Shown piece after piece: positions 5,587-12,138 of a stretch of DNA of 14,206 nt (position 1 is its first letter; each line of letters opens with the position of its first letter). Position numbers and translations under genes: made by a program. The notes below the pieces were generated by a model. That model worked only from the letters and a program-made list of their open reading frames with translations. It was not told the DNA's origin and did no database searches. Source of the stretch: Candidatus Saccharimonadota bacterium (GTDB lineage Bacteria > Patescibacteriota > Saccharimonadia > Saccharimonadales > SLHW01); contig SLOC01000067.1 in assembly GCA_007132685.1 (NCBI GenBank), forward strand, positions 1-14,206. Direction: 5' to 3'.

Positions 5587-6161
5587 AGCACCTCCTCTGC
5601 AATTATGACTAGACGATTTTCAGCAGTAAGTAGCGGTGTGCATGTGTAAATCGTCAGTTTATTTTCGCCGGTCTGTTGCTCGATACCTAGAGAGTCTTCA
5701 GTTACTGTCATCCTGTCCACGACTTCGTAGCGGCGCATCTCGCCTTCCCAATGGAGACCAATCTCGTCACCGACTGCTACTTTGTCTAAATGATACAAAG
5801 GTCCGCTAGGCTGATTGTAGGTAAATCGGTGCCCAGCTAGTATGATGTTCCCTGCCTCGTCGGGTTGGGCGCTAGCTGGGCGCAGCCACACACCGCCATC
5901 ATTAATCACGCTGAGTGAATCTCCTGTGACAATCTCCTCATCTACTAGGATGTTCGGAATGATTAGTCGATTACCCTCTACTACCCCGTCTTCGGATGTA
6001 ATCAGGCGTGACATACTGGCTTGCACCTCTGGATTGATGGATCGCACCCAAAAAGTCAGCATTGGCAGAAACGGCATAAGCAAGGCATAGAGTGCCACGA
6101 TGATTACGAGACCGCCGAGCAGATTATTGGATTGTCGATGAGATATTCGTAATCGCTGCAT
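5583..6161 (-). CDS. Sortase (class D/E-like transpeptidase)
   Basis: A 192-residue membrane-anchored sortase, which cleaves a C-terminal sorting motif of surface proteins and joins them to an amino acceptor in the envelope. An N-terminal helix (about 14-38) is followed by the beta-barrel catalytic domain. The catalytic residues are visible: His111 in LAGHRF, Cys174 in YTCTP, and Arg183 in ENRLVI. The TCTP and NRLVI segments suit classes D/E better than A or B, though class assignment by eye is uncertain. The ATG at 6161 is preferred over longer reading-frame starts because it places the anchor at the N-terminus and because TATACT lies six bases ahead. It overlaps the 36-residue membrane protein and diverges from the CAP-domain gene. 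No LPxTG-type substrate is encoded in the window, so its clients lie elsewhere or use another motif. Confidence 0.9.
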   Translation of the reverse strand: MQRLRISHRQSNNLLGGLVIIVALYALLMPFLPMLTFWVRSINPEVQASMSRLITSEDGVVEGNRLIIPNILVDEEIVTGDSLSVINDGGVWLRPASAQPDEAGNIILAGHRFTYNQPSGPLYHLDKVAVGDEIGLHWEGEMRRYEVVDRMTVTEDSLGIEQQTGENKLTIYTCTPLLTAENRLVIIAEEVL

Positions 6162-6167
6162 GCCCCC

Positions 6168-6173
6168 AGTATA
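6168..6173 (-). promoter_or_regulatory. -10 box of the sortase operon
   Basis: TATACT on the minus strand ends six bases before the sortase ATG. A GGGGG run fills the gap, too close to be a ribosome binding site. No good -35 is seen at 16-18 bases. The spacing predicts a leaderless message. Confidence 0.4.
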
Positions 6174-6211
6174 CGACAAAAAACACTTGCAAAAAACTAT
6201 AAAATCTAGCA

Positions 6212-6217
6212 TAGTAT
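6212..6217 (+). promoter_or_regulatory. -10 box of the CAP-domain gene
   Basis: TAGTAT lies exactly seven bases before the ATG at 6225. TTGCAA (6187-6192) could be a -35, but the 19-base spacer is long. There is no Shine-Dalgarno sequence. It is weak alone and matches the spacing seen at other starts in the window. Confidence 0.35.
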
Positions 6218-6224
6218 AAAGATT

Positions 6225-6803
6225 ATGAAACAAGCTGGGTTTTGGGTGTTTCAAGTGCTGGTCATGGTTGGCGTGTTGGCGGCTTTTTTCTCGGTGTTTT
6301 ATTCTCTCGATGCAACTACTGCTGCCCCGACACATTCGGAAGGTGTAGTACTGGCGGACTCTGATGATGTTTTCTTTCAGTCCAGTAGCGATGTCGTGTC
6401 AGCAACAGGAGTATTTGAGCATATCAACGAGCAACGAGCATCTGTAGGTGCTGCGTCGGTAGTACCAAGCGCAACCCTGGCTGACGAAGCGCGTCGTCGT
6501 GCAGATGAAATGCAACGCGAGCTGTTTTATGCGCATGAAAACCCAGAGACCGGCATGGTGTTTTCTGATGCGTTGAGACAATCAGGTGTCTCATATGGCT
6601 ATGCTTGCGAGAACTTAAATCTGACTTTTAGCACACAAGCCCATCTTACTGTGCGGGACTGGCTTGGTAGCAACGCTGGGCACAAAGAATGTCTGCTGAA
6701 CGAGCAGGTCACGCATATCGGCATCGCGACGATTGATTTTCCATTACCGGACGGACAGCCGGCATATATAACCGTGGCAATCCAGGCAAGCCTACACGAA
6801 TAG
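6225..6803 (+). CDS. Secreted or anchored CAP/SCP-domain protein (YkwD-like)
   Basis: A 192-residue protein with an N-terminal hydrophobic segment (about 7-28), acting as signal peptide or membrane anchor, then a linker and a CAP domain (about 62-190). CAP landmarks are HINEQRASVGAASV (66-79), FYAHENPETG (101-110, His104), ACENL (127-131, Glu129) and WLGSNAGHKECLL (146-158, His153). The two histidines and the glutamate are the usual cavity residues. Cys128 and Cys156 could form a disulfide outside the cell. Bacterial CAP proteins are found in envelopes and spores, but their biochemical role is generally unknown. It is divergent from the sortase but carries no sorting motif at its C-terminus. 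It overlaps by 12 bases, tail to tail, with the 53-residue membrane protein. Confidence 0.88.
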   Translation: MKQAGFWVFQVLVMVGVLAAFFSVFYSLDATTAAPTHSEGVVLADSDDVFFQSSSDVVSATGVFEHINEQRASVGAASVVPSATLADEARRRADEMQRELFYAHENPETGMVFSDALRQSGVSYGYACENLNLTFSTQAHLTVRDWLGSNAGHKECLLNEQVTHIGIATIDFPLPDGQPAYITVAIQASLHE

Positions 6804-6953
6804 TGTACTAATAATATACGCCGATATGACGACAATCAGCAGCACCCATGCTGCACTAATAAGTTTTTGTTTTTTCTTGCGGCTCGCAGCATAACCGTAG
6901 CCGCCTATCCAGAGCCAGATTGCGAGTATGAGTAGCGTAAAAAACGTTTCCAT
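6792..6953 (-). CDS. Small two-pass membrane protein behind the ferric-reductase-like gene, 53 residues
   Basis: The product has two hydrophobic helices (about 4-22 and 32-52) joined by a basic loop with SRKKKQK, so the loop is predicted to be cytoplasmic and both ends outside. A ribosome binding site TAGGA lies five bases before the ATG. The gene starts 18 bases after the stop of the flavocytochrome and runs in the same direction, so the two are probably one operon. Its last 12 bases overlap the 3' end of the CAP gene on the other strand. No family is recognised. A role as accessory subunit of the reductase is possible but unproven. Confidence 0.65.
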   Translation of the reverse strand: METFFTLLILAIWLWIGGYGYAASRKKKQKLISAAWVLLIVVISAYIISTLFV

Positions 6954-6971
6954 ATGTTCCTAGTGTAACAC

Positions 6972-8297
6972 CTAATACGTAAACTCTTCGTAGTATAGCT
7001 GCTTATCTACGCCCAGCTCAATTGCCTGCTGTTCGTAGGCTTTTAGCATACCGGGGGGCCCACACATATAAATCGCATAATCATCCAATCCGCCCAGCTG
7101 CTCAGCAATGTCTTTGAGTGATACGATACCAAATTTATCTTCCGTGATACAGGTGTAGTCAAACGCACGGTGGTTACGTTGAATCATATCGAGCTGTTCT
7201 GTGTCGATAGCCTCTGCTTCGTTGCGTGCAAAGTGCAGCATTGTGATATGCGGTGCCAACCTACTGAAACGTAGGCTGTGCGCCTTGCTGATAAATGGTG
7301 TCACGCCGATGCCGCCAGCAATCCATAGCTGCTTAGGGTGTTTCGGGTCATTAAATGTGAAGCCGCCATATGGTCCCTTCACGCGGGCGATGTCACCTGG
7401 CTTTACCTGTTTAAGTTCTGCCGTGTAATCACCCAGATCCTTTACGATGAAGCGCAGTTTGGCGTCATCCTTACTAGAAGCAACCGAGTATGGGTGATAG
7501 TCGTCAATTCCAAGCGAGCTAAATGATACGTAGAAGAACTGCCCTGGCTTGAAATTCGCGATACGGTACTTCGGCTCAATCACGATGTCATATACCGTGC
7601 CGGGTAGCACGTCGTTAGAGACGACCCGGTAGGTGTAGTACTTGTGCAAGAAGTTATTAAGCAGCGAAAAGTGTATAAAGGTAACGGTTGCCCAGACTGA
7701 CAGAATCATCATAAACCACCACATGAATTGGTTGTTGCCAAGTACTGATGTCTCAGAACCAGTCAACATGAAGGCGTGGGCCGCCCCGACGATGAACAGT
7801 AACCCGAGCCAGCGATGCACAGCGATAAACGTCTCGTGCTTCACTTTGGCAAAAATTGACCAGATACCGACAAGCACCAGGCCATAGAGTGATACTCTCC
7901 CGAGCGTTACAGCGACATCTTTTATTTCAACGAAATGCAATATCAAATCAAACGCCCCCGGCACCGTTTGCGAGATATAAACAACCGTATTGCCGAGTGG
8001 GTGCATAAGTAGGAGTGCGACACTGGCGGTACCAAAGAACCGATGCGCTATGTACATTTTGTCGAGTCCGCGGAACCAGTTGTCGAGGAACTTATAGCGC
8101 CCAGCGAGCACCAACGACCATGCAAACATCGCCATGCCGGCGAACGCGGCTGTTTTTTCCATGGCCAGACCGAATATTTCAATACCCGGCCTATCACCGA
8201 AGTCAAAACTGATTATCCACGCGAAGCTCGGGATAAGGATGATTAACAGGCTGATGATGAGTCCGGGCGTGATCCGGATTTTTTTATCTATATCCAT
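6972..8297 (-). CDS. Ferric-reductase-like transmembrane flavocytochrome (FRD / FNR-type FAD-NAD(P)H domains)
   Basis: A 441-residue membrane oxidoreductase that should pass electrons from cytoplasmic NAD(P)H through FAD and two hemes across the membrane. The N-terminal half has about six helices. His85 and His99, with His161 and His174, are spaced as the bis-heme ligands of the ferric reductase/NADPH oxidase superfamily. The C-terminal half is ferredoxin-reductase-like: HPYS (268-271) for FAD, GPYGGF (308-313), GGIGVTPF (328-335) for the pyridine nucleotide, and CGPPGM (412-417). The acceptor outside could be Fe(III), Cu(II) or oxygen; sequence does not decide. No ribosome binding site precedes the ATG; TATACT (8314-8319, minus) is the likely -10. 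It is followed by the 53-residue membrane protein and sits in a redox-rich cluster. Confidence 0.9.
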   Translation of the reverse strand: MDIDKKIRITPGLIISLLIILIPSFAWIISFDFGDRPGIEIFGLAMEKTAAFAGMAMFAWSLVLAGRYKFLDNWFRGLDKMYIAHRFFGTASVALLLMHPLGNTVVYISQTVPGAFDLILHFVEIKDVAVTLGRVSLYGLVLVGIWSIFAKVKHETFIAVHRWLGLLFIVGAAHAFMLTGSETSVLGNNQFMWWFMMILSVWATVTFIHFSLLNNFLHKYYTYRVVSNDVLPGTVYDIVIEPKYRIANFKPGQFFYVSFSSLGIDDYHPYSVASSKDDAKLRFIVKDLGDYTAELKQVKPGDIARVKGPYGGFTFNDPKHPKQLWIAGGIGVTPFISKAHSLRFSRLAPHITMLHFARNEAEAIDTEQLDMIQRNHRAFDYTCITEDKFGIVSLKDIAEQLGGLDDYAIYMCGPPGMLKAYEQQAIELGVDKQLYYEEFTY

Positions 8298-8368
8298 AAG
8301 GGGTTATAGCTAGAGTATACCCGATTTTTGCTACCCGTGCAGTAATTTTCCATAAGCGGTTTGGACTT

Positions 8369-8377
8369 TGCTATAAT
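8369..8377 (+). promoter_or_regulatory. Extended -10 promoter, leaderless start at 8385
   Basis: TG (8369-8370), one base, and a perfect TATAAT (8372-8377) form an extended -10. The ATG at 8385 follows after seven bases, so the expected first transcribed base is the A of the start codon. This sets the start of the downstream gene, because an in-frame TTG at 8361 lies upstream of the predicted transcript. Confidence 0.65.
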
Positions 8378-8384
8378 CGTGATT

Positions 8385-8675
8385 ATGGTCTCAACATTGC
8401 TCGCTCTTCACATAGCCGGATCGTTGGTTTTTATCATGTACGTAGTGGTTGCGCTCGGAACGCTTGTGAGTGGCAAAGGAAACGCCCAGCTCATGCGCCG
8501 TGGCGCGCTGGTGATTGGCGGCCACCAAGTACTTACCGGAATCGGTCTCGGCTTTCTGTCGCCAAATATGACGATGCTGGCCGTCTGCCTCCGTGGCCTT
8601 GCCTTGGTCGCAGTACTCTACGTGCTTAGCTACGCAGTAAGTCAGCGTTTGGCGTTTCAAACCGCTGAAAATTAA
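8385..8675 (+). CDS. Small membrane protein, 96 residues, unknown family
   Basis: The product is almost entirely hydrophobic, with about three to four helices (roughly 2-27, 41-60, 62-86) and short basic loops (SGKGNAQLMRR, VSQR). His9 and His47 lie in or near helices and could bind a cofactor, but nothing proves this. I use the ATG at 8385 rather than the in-frame TTG at 8361 because the TTG overlaps the promoter. It diverges from the ferric-reductase-like gene and precedes the FMN reductase by 80 bases, which again carry a promoter. I recognise no family; a small redox or heme membrane protein is conceivable from position alone. Confidence 0.7.
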   Translation: MVSTLLALHIAGSLVFIMYVVVALGTLVSGKGNAQLMRRGALVIGGHQVLTGIGLGFLSPNMTMLAVCLRGLALVAVLYVLSYAVSQRLAFQTAEN

Positions 8676-8739
8676 AGGGTCCTTGTCGACTTCTTGCATC
8701 GCTAGCGCTGGAGACAGGAGCATACTGACAGCTGTTTAG

Positions 8740-8748
8740 TGCTACCAT
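8740..8748 (+). promoter_or_regulatory. Extended -10-like element before the FMN reductase
   Basis: TG (8740-8741), one base, and TACCAT (8743-8748) precede the ATG at 8756 by seven bases. The geometry is identical to the element at 8369-8377, although the hexamer is a poorer match. A rival reading, CTGACA (8725-8730) with TATATA (8748-8753) at 17 bases, would start transcription inside the gene and is less likely. Confidence 0.4.
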
Positions 8749-8755
8749 ATATACC

Positions 8756-9460
8756 ATGACAAACACAACACCACTCAAGGCGATATTTATAAACGGCACA
8801 CTCAAGCCGTCGCCAGCACGTAGTCACACCGATGGCTTAATCGATGTTAGTAAACACATCATGGAGAAAAACCAGGTTGAAACAGAAGTCATACGGGTGG
8901 CGGACTACGACGTTGCGCCTGGCGTATATCCTGATATGACCGAACACGGCTTTGACAGTGATGACTGGCCAGCCATCCAGAAAAAGGTTATGGATGCTGA
9001 CATATTGGTGCTCGCTGGTCCGATTTGGCTCGGTGACAATAGTTCAGAAATCAAAAAAGCCATCGAGCGATTATACGCATCTTCAGGTGATCTGAATGAG
9101 TACGGGCAGTATGCCTACTACGGCAAAGTCGGGGGATGCCTGATTACGGGAAACGAGGACGGGGTTAAGCATTGCGCTATGAATCTGCTCTACAGCCTCC
9201 AGCATATCGGTTACACGATACCACCACAGGCAGATGCTGGCTGGATTGGCGAAGTCGGCCCAGGCCCTAGCTATCTAGATGAGGGCTCTGGTGGTCCAGA
9301 AAACGATTTTACGAACCGCAACACGACCTTTATGACCTGGAATCTTATCCATATGGCTCGCCTGCTCAAGCAACACGGTGGCATCCCGGCTCACGGTAAT
9401 CAACGGAGCGAATGGGATAACGGCGCTCGGTTCGATTTCGAAAACCCAGAATACCGGTAG
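8756..9460 (+). CDS. NAD(P)H-dependent FMN reductase / flavodoxin-fold oxidoreductase
   Basis: A 234-residue soluble flavoprotein of the NADPH-dependent FMN reductase family. The FMN phosphate loop is NGTLKPSPARSHT (13-25). The second strand-loop, ILVLAGPIWLGDNSSEIKKA (83-102), is the typical segment around the isoalloxazine ring, and GGCLITGNEDG (126-136) forms the next flavin contact. The C-terminal part (about 160-234) has an unusual Gly/Pro-rich stretch and ends with an Asn/Arg/Glu-rich tail, longer than in minimal members of about 180 residues. It would reduce flavin, quinone or another small acceptor with NAD(P)H. Its position beside a ferric-reductase-like gene and a glutaredoxin suggests a role in redox balance or iron release; that link is inferred. 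Confidence 0.85.
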   Translation: MTNTTPLKAIFINGTLKPSPARSHTDGLIDVSKHIMEKNQVETEVIRVADYDVAPGVYPDMTEHGFDSDDWPAIQKKVMDADILVLAGPIWLGDNSSEIKKAIERLYASSGDLNEYGQYAYYGKVGGCLITGNEDGVKHCAMNLLYSLQHIGYTIPPQADAGWIGEVGPGPSYLDEGSGGPENDFTNRNTTFMTWNLIHMARLLKQHGGIPAHGNQRSEWDNGARFDFENPEYR

Positions 9461-9500
9461 ACTTATGGTGCCTCAGAGCGCCCCGACCATCACGTACGAA

Positions 9501-9734
9501 CTAAATGTCCAATAATCGAGACAAAGTAGCTTTGTCGAAGCCGATGACGTATTCGTCATCGATTTTGGTAACGGGTACACCCATTTGACCAGTAGCTGAT
9601 ACGACTTCTTTTATGGCTTCTTGATCTTTTGTCAGATCAATTTCTGTGAACTCGACATCGTTTTGCTTAAAAAACGATTTTGTCATATGACAAAAGCTGC
9701 AGGTTGGCGTGGTGTATATAGTGACGTTTTTCAT
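9501..9734 (-). CDS. Glutaredoxin-like / NrdH-like thiol oxidoreductase
   Basis: A 77-residue thioredoxin-fold protein with the active site CSFC (12-15), reached through the typical opening MKNVTIYTTPTC. The cis-proline motif is GVPVT (52-56), and the C-terminal part has IGFD (64-67), as in bacterial glutaredoxin-like proteins and NrdH. It should reduce disulfides in the cytoplasm, with electrons from glutathione, mycothiol or thioredoxin reductase; the donor cannot be read here. Only two bases separate it from the ArsR stop codon, and a GGAG site lies within the end of arsR, so the two form an operon. The regulator probably controls it and may respond to thiol state. Confidence 0.88.
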   Translation of the reverse strand: MKNVTIYTTPTCSFCHMTKSFFKQNDVEFTEIDLTKDQEAIKEVVSATGQMGVPVTKIDDEYVIGFDKATLSRLLDI

Positions 9735-9736
9735 AG

Positions 9737-10042
9737 TTACTTCACTCCTTTCTCAAGTGATTCGATTGTATTAATAAGCACTGCGGTATCCGCGTTGTCG
9801 CGGCTTGGTTGATAGCAAATCCGCTGACCATCGCGTACCGGCTCAAGTAGGCCATGAAGCTCCATGAGCTTCAGGTGCTGCGAGGTTGCCGGAGTTGAGA
9901 TATTAAGCTGCTCTGCGACTTCGCCGACGCAGACATTTTCTTGGTCGAGCAGCAATCGCATGATTTTGAGCCTCGTTGGGTCGCCGAGCACGCGGAATAG
10001 TCGTGCGATTGATTGGGTCTTGGCTTTTTCTGCAGTGGCCAT
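9737..10042 (-). CDS. ArsR-family winged-helix transcriptional regulator
   Basis: A 101-residue regulator with the ArsR fold. LGDPTRLKIMRLLL (19-32) is the classic first segment, followed by the helix-turn-helix VGEVAEQLNISTPATSQHLKLM (39-60) and the wing with VRDGQRICYQ (69-78). Cys38, at the start of the recognition region, and Cys76, in the wing, are the only cysteines. The metal-site motif ELCVCD of SmtB/ArsR is reduced to VCVGE, so a classical As/Cd site at that helix is not complete. A two-cysteine redox or persulfide switch is an alternative, supported by the partner glutaredoxin; this is inference. Its own promoter carries a palindrome between the -35 and -10 boxes, implying self-repression. 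The start has AAGGAGT eight bases upstream. Confidence 0.9.
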   Translation of the reverse strand: MATAEKAKTQSIARLFRVLGDPTRLKIMRLLLDQENVCVGEVAEQLNISTPATSQHLKLMELHGLLEPVRDGQRICYQPSRDNADTAVLINTIESLEKGVK

Positions 10043-10066
10043 GGTAAGACACTCCTTACTATTAAA

Positions 10067-10095
10067 ATATTAAGCAATTACTTAAACATAGTAAA
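10067..10095 (-). promoter_or_regulatory. Promoter of the arsR-glutaredoxin operon with embedded operator
   Basis: On the minus strand TTTACT (10095-10090), a 17-base spacer and TAATAT (10072-10067) form a two-box promoter. A 16-base near-palindrome at 10070-10085 (TTAAG arms, AATT centre, one mismatched pair) fills the spacer and touches the -10 box. Operators of ArsR-family repressors usually sit here, so autoregulation is the likely reading. The leader keeps a good ribosome binding site, AAGGAGT. Confidence 0.6.
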
Positions 10096-10132
10096 TGAAA
10101 CGAGGCTGTTTTGTCAACTCACTATTTCACTG

Positions 10133-10141
10133 TGGTAGAAT
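10133..10141 (+). promoter_or_regulatory. Extended -10 promoter, leaderless start at 10149
   Basis: TG (10133-10134), one base, and TAGAAT (10136-10141) are followed by the ATG at 10149 after exactly seven bases. TTGTCA (10111-10116) might be a -35 with a long 19-base spacer. This argues against the in-frame ATG at 10095, which lies upstream of the predicted transcript. Confidence 0.55.
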
Positions 10142-10148
10142 ATGGTAT

Positions 10149-10691
10149 ATGCCAGAAAACAAATCAAAAACCAAAGCTAAGTCAGACCCCTCGCCGCAAG
10201 ATAAAGCTAAGCAGACTGAAACGCATAATCGAGAAACGCTCCTCGAGCACATCGAGAACAACGCTTCAAAAAGCGAATTTGTCACCTGGCTGAACAACCA
10301 ACACGGTGGCGCCTACAGCGATTCAACTGATTGGGTGGATATCAAAAAGGCCGTACTAGCGTCTAAGTTGCCTCAGGCCGAACTTCGCTCCTATGCCGAT
10401 AGCTTGAGCTCAGGCAGCGATATCAAAAAGCTCCTGAAAGACGTTGAATCACAAACCTCTGAAGCTCAAGTGGTTGCCGACAAGCTATCACTACTATCGA
10501 CATTAAAGAAATTCGCAGTGGCGACTGGCGGTGCTTGCCTGCTATCAGGTGTCTTACTTCTCGCCTTTGCGCTCAGTGTTTGGATGGAGCTTGTGACGTT
10601 TGCCGGGATAGAGAACATCTATCTCGTAGCAGTCAGTACCCTGATTGGATTACTGCAGTTACTCGCTGGAATCTTGCTAGTAACCGAGTAG
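10149..10691 (+). CDS. Hypothetical membrane protein with charged N-terminal domain, 180 residues
   Basis: Not recognised. The first 30 residues are Lys/Ser/Pro/Gln-rich and look disordered. A soluble helical region follows (about 28-115, with ETLLEHIENNASKSEF and a DIKKLLKDVESQTSEAQ coiled-coil-like stretch). The C-terminus has two membrane helices (about 123-145 and 153-177) and ends at VTE. The topology suggests a cytoplasmic head with both ends inside. The chosen ATG follows an extended -10 by seven bases; the upstream ATG at 10095 would add 18 Cys/Phe-rich residues unlike the rest. It is divergent from arsR and overlaps the permease gene tail to tail by 15 bases. Confidence 0.75.
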   Translation: MPENKSKTKAKSDPSPQDKAKQTETHNRETLLEHIENNASKSEFVTWLNNQHGGAYSDSTDWVDIKKAVLASKLPQAELRSYADSLSSGSDIKKLLKDVESQTSEAQVVADKLSLLSTLKKFAVATGGACLLSGVLLLAFALSVWMELVTFAGIENIYLVAVSTLIGLLQLLAGILLVTE

Positions 10692-12059
10692 ATGCTCGAC
10701 AACAAAATAGCTGGCAACAAATATTGCTGCCAGCAGCAAAAAGGCGAATAATAGCGCTCCACGACCGAGGAGCTTCCATCTATGCTGATCGAGAGTGCCG
10801 AGTAGGTACGCAAACCAGCCTATTGTCGCCCACACACCGACGAGGAACATTGATTTCTTATCAACAAACACTAACAACACCCCGGCAAGACCTATAATCG
10901 CGAAAGGCACGAATGGAAACAGGGGTGCCTTAAACGGCCTAGGTAGGTACGGTCGTGATTTCCTGAGTCGTAAAATCGAGAGTGCAATCGTAATCAACCC
11001 GATTAAATACACCGTGTTGCTCATGTAGGCGACGAAATTGACCGCCTGTGATAACACCAAGATTGATGCGAGCAGACTACAAACCAGTATTGCTCGGGCT
11101 GGCACTTTCTGCTTATTGATTTTTGTTAGGAATGAACCAAAAAACCCTTCATGTGCAATCGCATAGAGTCGACGAGACGTAATCATCGTGGCAGCAATCA
11201 TTGAACCGCCAGTAGCCAGCAGTGCAGCAGGTATGACAATCGCTTGCCCTGCCCCGCCGAGATAGTTCGCAACCGTAAGAAGTGGCGCCTCCGAAGCGGC
11301 GAGCTCATCCTGCGGCGCGCCAATAAGCGTGAAGTATGCCACGCTCGAAAACACCAACGTGCTAACCACTATAGTAATCACCATGGCGAGTGGGATGTTT
11401 TTGCCAGCGTTCTTGGCCTCGCCAGATAAAGTCGCAATATATTCATATCCTACAAAAGACGTAAAAATGAGCGCCGTTGCAGCTAAAACTCCAGCAATCT
11501 GGAAGTCTTCGTAGGTGACGGTGTGAGCGAGTGACATATCGCTCCCTGTGGTATATAGCCCAAAAGCAATAAGCAGAACAATAAGAGTCGTGACGGTGAA
11601 TGCCTCGGTTTTCCCAGCGTTTTGTATGCCACGAACATTTATCAGTGCCGCAAGCACGAGCGCTGCAAGCGCAATCAATACTGGCGAGACGCCCAGCACA
11701 AGCCCTAAATAAAAGCCAAACCCTAGGGCATTTATCGCGAGGTAGCCAATGTCACCAAGCAGCACTGACCAAGAGAACAAAAACGGATACAGCCGACGCT
11801 TAAACGCCGTAAACACATAGGCTAAATCAGCTCCTGGTCTTGGGATTGTAGTTCCCACCTCTGCATAGAGCAGGCCACCGAGTAGCGCTAAAATGCCTCC
11901 CAGCACGAATGCCAATGGAGTGTACGCCCCTGCAAGCTCGATGCCGCCTGAAAGCAGGACGAATATACTGCCGCCTATAGTGCCGTCAATGCCAATCAGG
12001 CATAACAGCAGCAGTCCTGCGTTGCGTTTAATTTTTGTCTCGGGCTTTTGTATAAACAT
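10677..12059 (-). CDS. APC-superfamily amino-acid permease
   Basis: A 460-residue secondary transporter with about twelve membrane helices. Helix 1 carries the unwound substrate site GTIGGSIFVLLSG (26-38), the APC counterpart of the GxGIF motif. The conserved loop after helix 6, starting GYEYIATLSGEAKN (204-217) and ending in NIP, is a family hallmark. It would import an amino acid or polyamine, or exchange amino acids across the cytoplasmic membrane, as expected for a cell with poor biosynthesis. Substrate specificity cannot be assigned by eye. TATACT lies ten bases before the ATG, so the leader is very short and lacks a ribosome binding site. It faces away from the surface-protein gene, and the two promoters nearly touch. 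Confidence 0.92.
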   Translation of the reverse strand: MFIQKPETKIKRNAGLLLLCLIGIDGTIGGSIFVLLSGGIELAGAYTPLAFVLGGILALLGGLLYAEVGTTIPRPGADLAYVFTAFKRRLYPFLFSWSVLLGDIGYLAINALGFGFYLGLVLGVSPVLIALAALVLAALINVRGIQNAGKTEAFTVTTLIVLLIAFGLYTTGSDMSLAHTVTYEDFQIAGVLAATALIFTSFVGYEYIATLSGEAKNAGKNIPLAMVITIVVSTLVFSSVAYFTLIGAPQDELAASEAPLLTVANYLGGAGQAIVIPAALLATGGSMIAATMITSRRLYAIAHEGFFGSFLTKINKQKVPARAILVCSLLASILVLSQAVNFVAYMSNTVYLIGLITIALSILRLRKSRPYLPRPFKAPLFPFVPFAIIGLAGVLLVFVDKKSMFLVGVWATIGWFAYLLGTLDQHRWKLLGRGALLFAFLLLAAIFVASYFVVEHLLGY

Positions 12060-12069
12060 TTATAGATTG

Positions 12070-12075
12070 AGTATA
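12070..12075 (-). promoter_or_regulatory. -10 box of the amino-acid permease
   Basis: TATACT on the minus strand ends ten bases before the permease ATG. No clear -35 is present at 16-18 bases. Only about 22 bases separate it from the TG of the opposing promoter at 12098-12106, so the two polymerase sites would overlap and may compete. Confidence 0.4.
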
Positions 12076-12097
12076 GCGTATGTTCTTATAAAGCTTG

Positions 12098-12106
12098 TGG
12101 TATAAT
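12098..12106 (+). promoter_or_regulatory. Extended -10 promoter of the surface-protein gene
   Basis: TG (12098-12099), one base, and a perfect TATAAT (12101-12106). Transcription should start near 12113, leaving a leader of about 26 bases that contains GAGG (12131-12134), four bases before the ATG. This gene therefore has a normal ribosome binding site, unlike several others in the window. Confidence 0.65.
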
Positions 12107-12138
12107 TCCGACAAATAGTACTAAACAAATGAGGTTAT

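Noticed and set aside
1852..6161. UGA read as glycine (genetic code 25)
   Set aside because: TGA ends the ABC ATPase, the DoxX-like protein and the sortase at sensible points, each directly at a downstream start or promoter.
6162..6335. Extended sortase start at 6335
   Set aside because: The extension would cover the divergent promoter region and the beginning of the CAP gene, and would put the membrane anchor in mid-protein. The ATG at 6161 follows TATACT closely.
8361..8384. TTG start at 8361 for the small membrane protein
   Set aside because: It overlaps a perfect extended -10 promoter and would lie upstream of the transcript.
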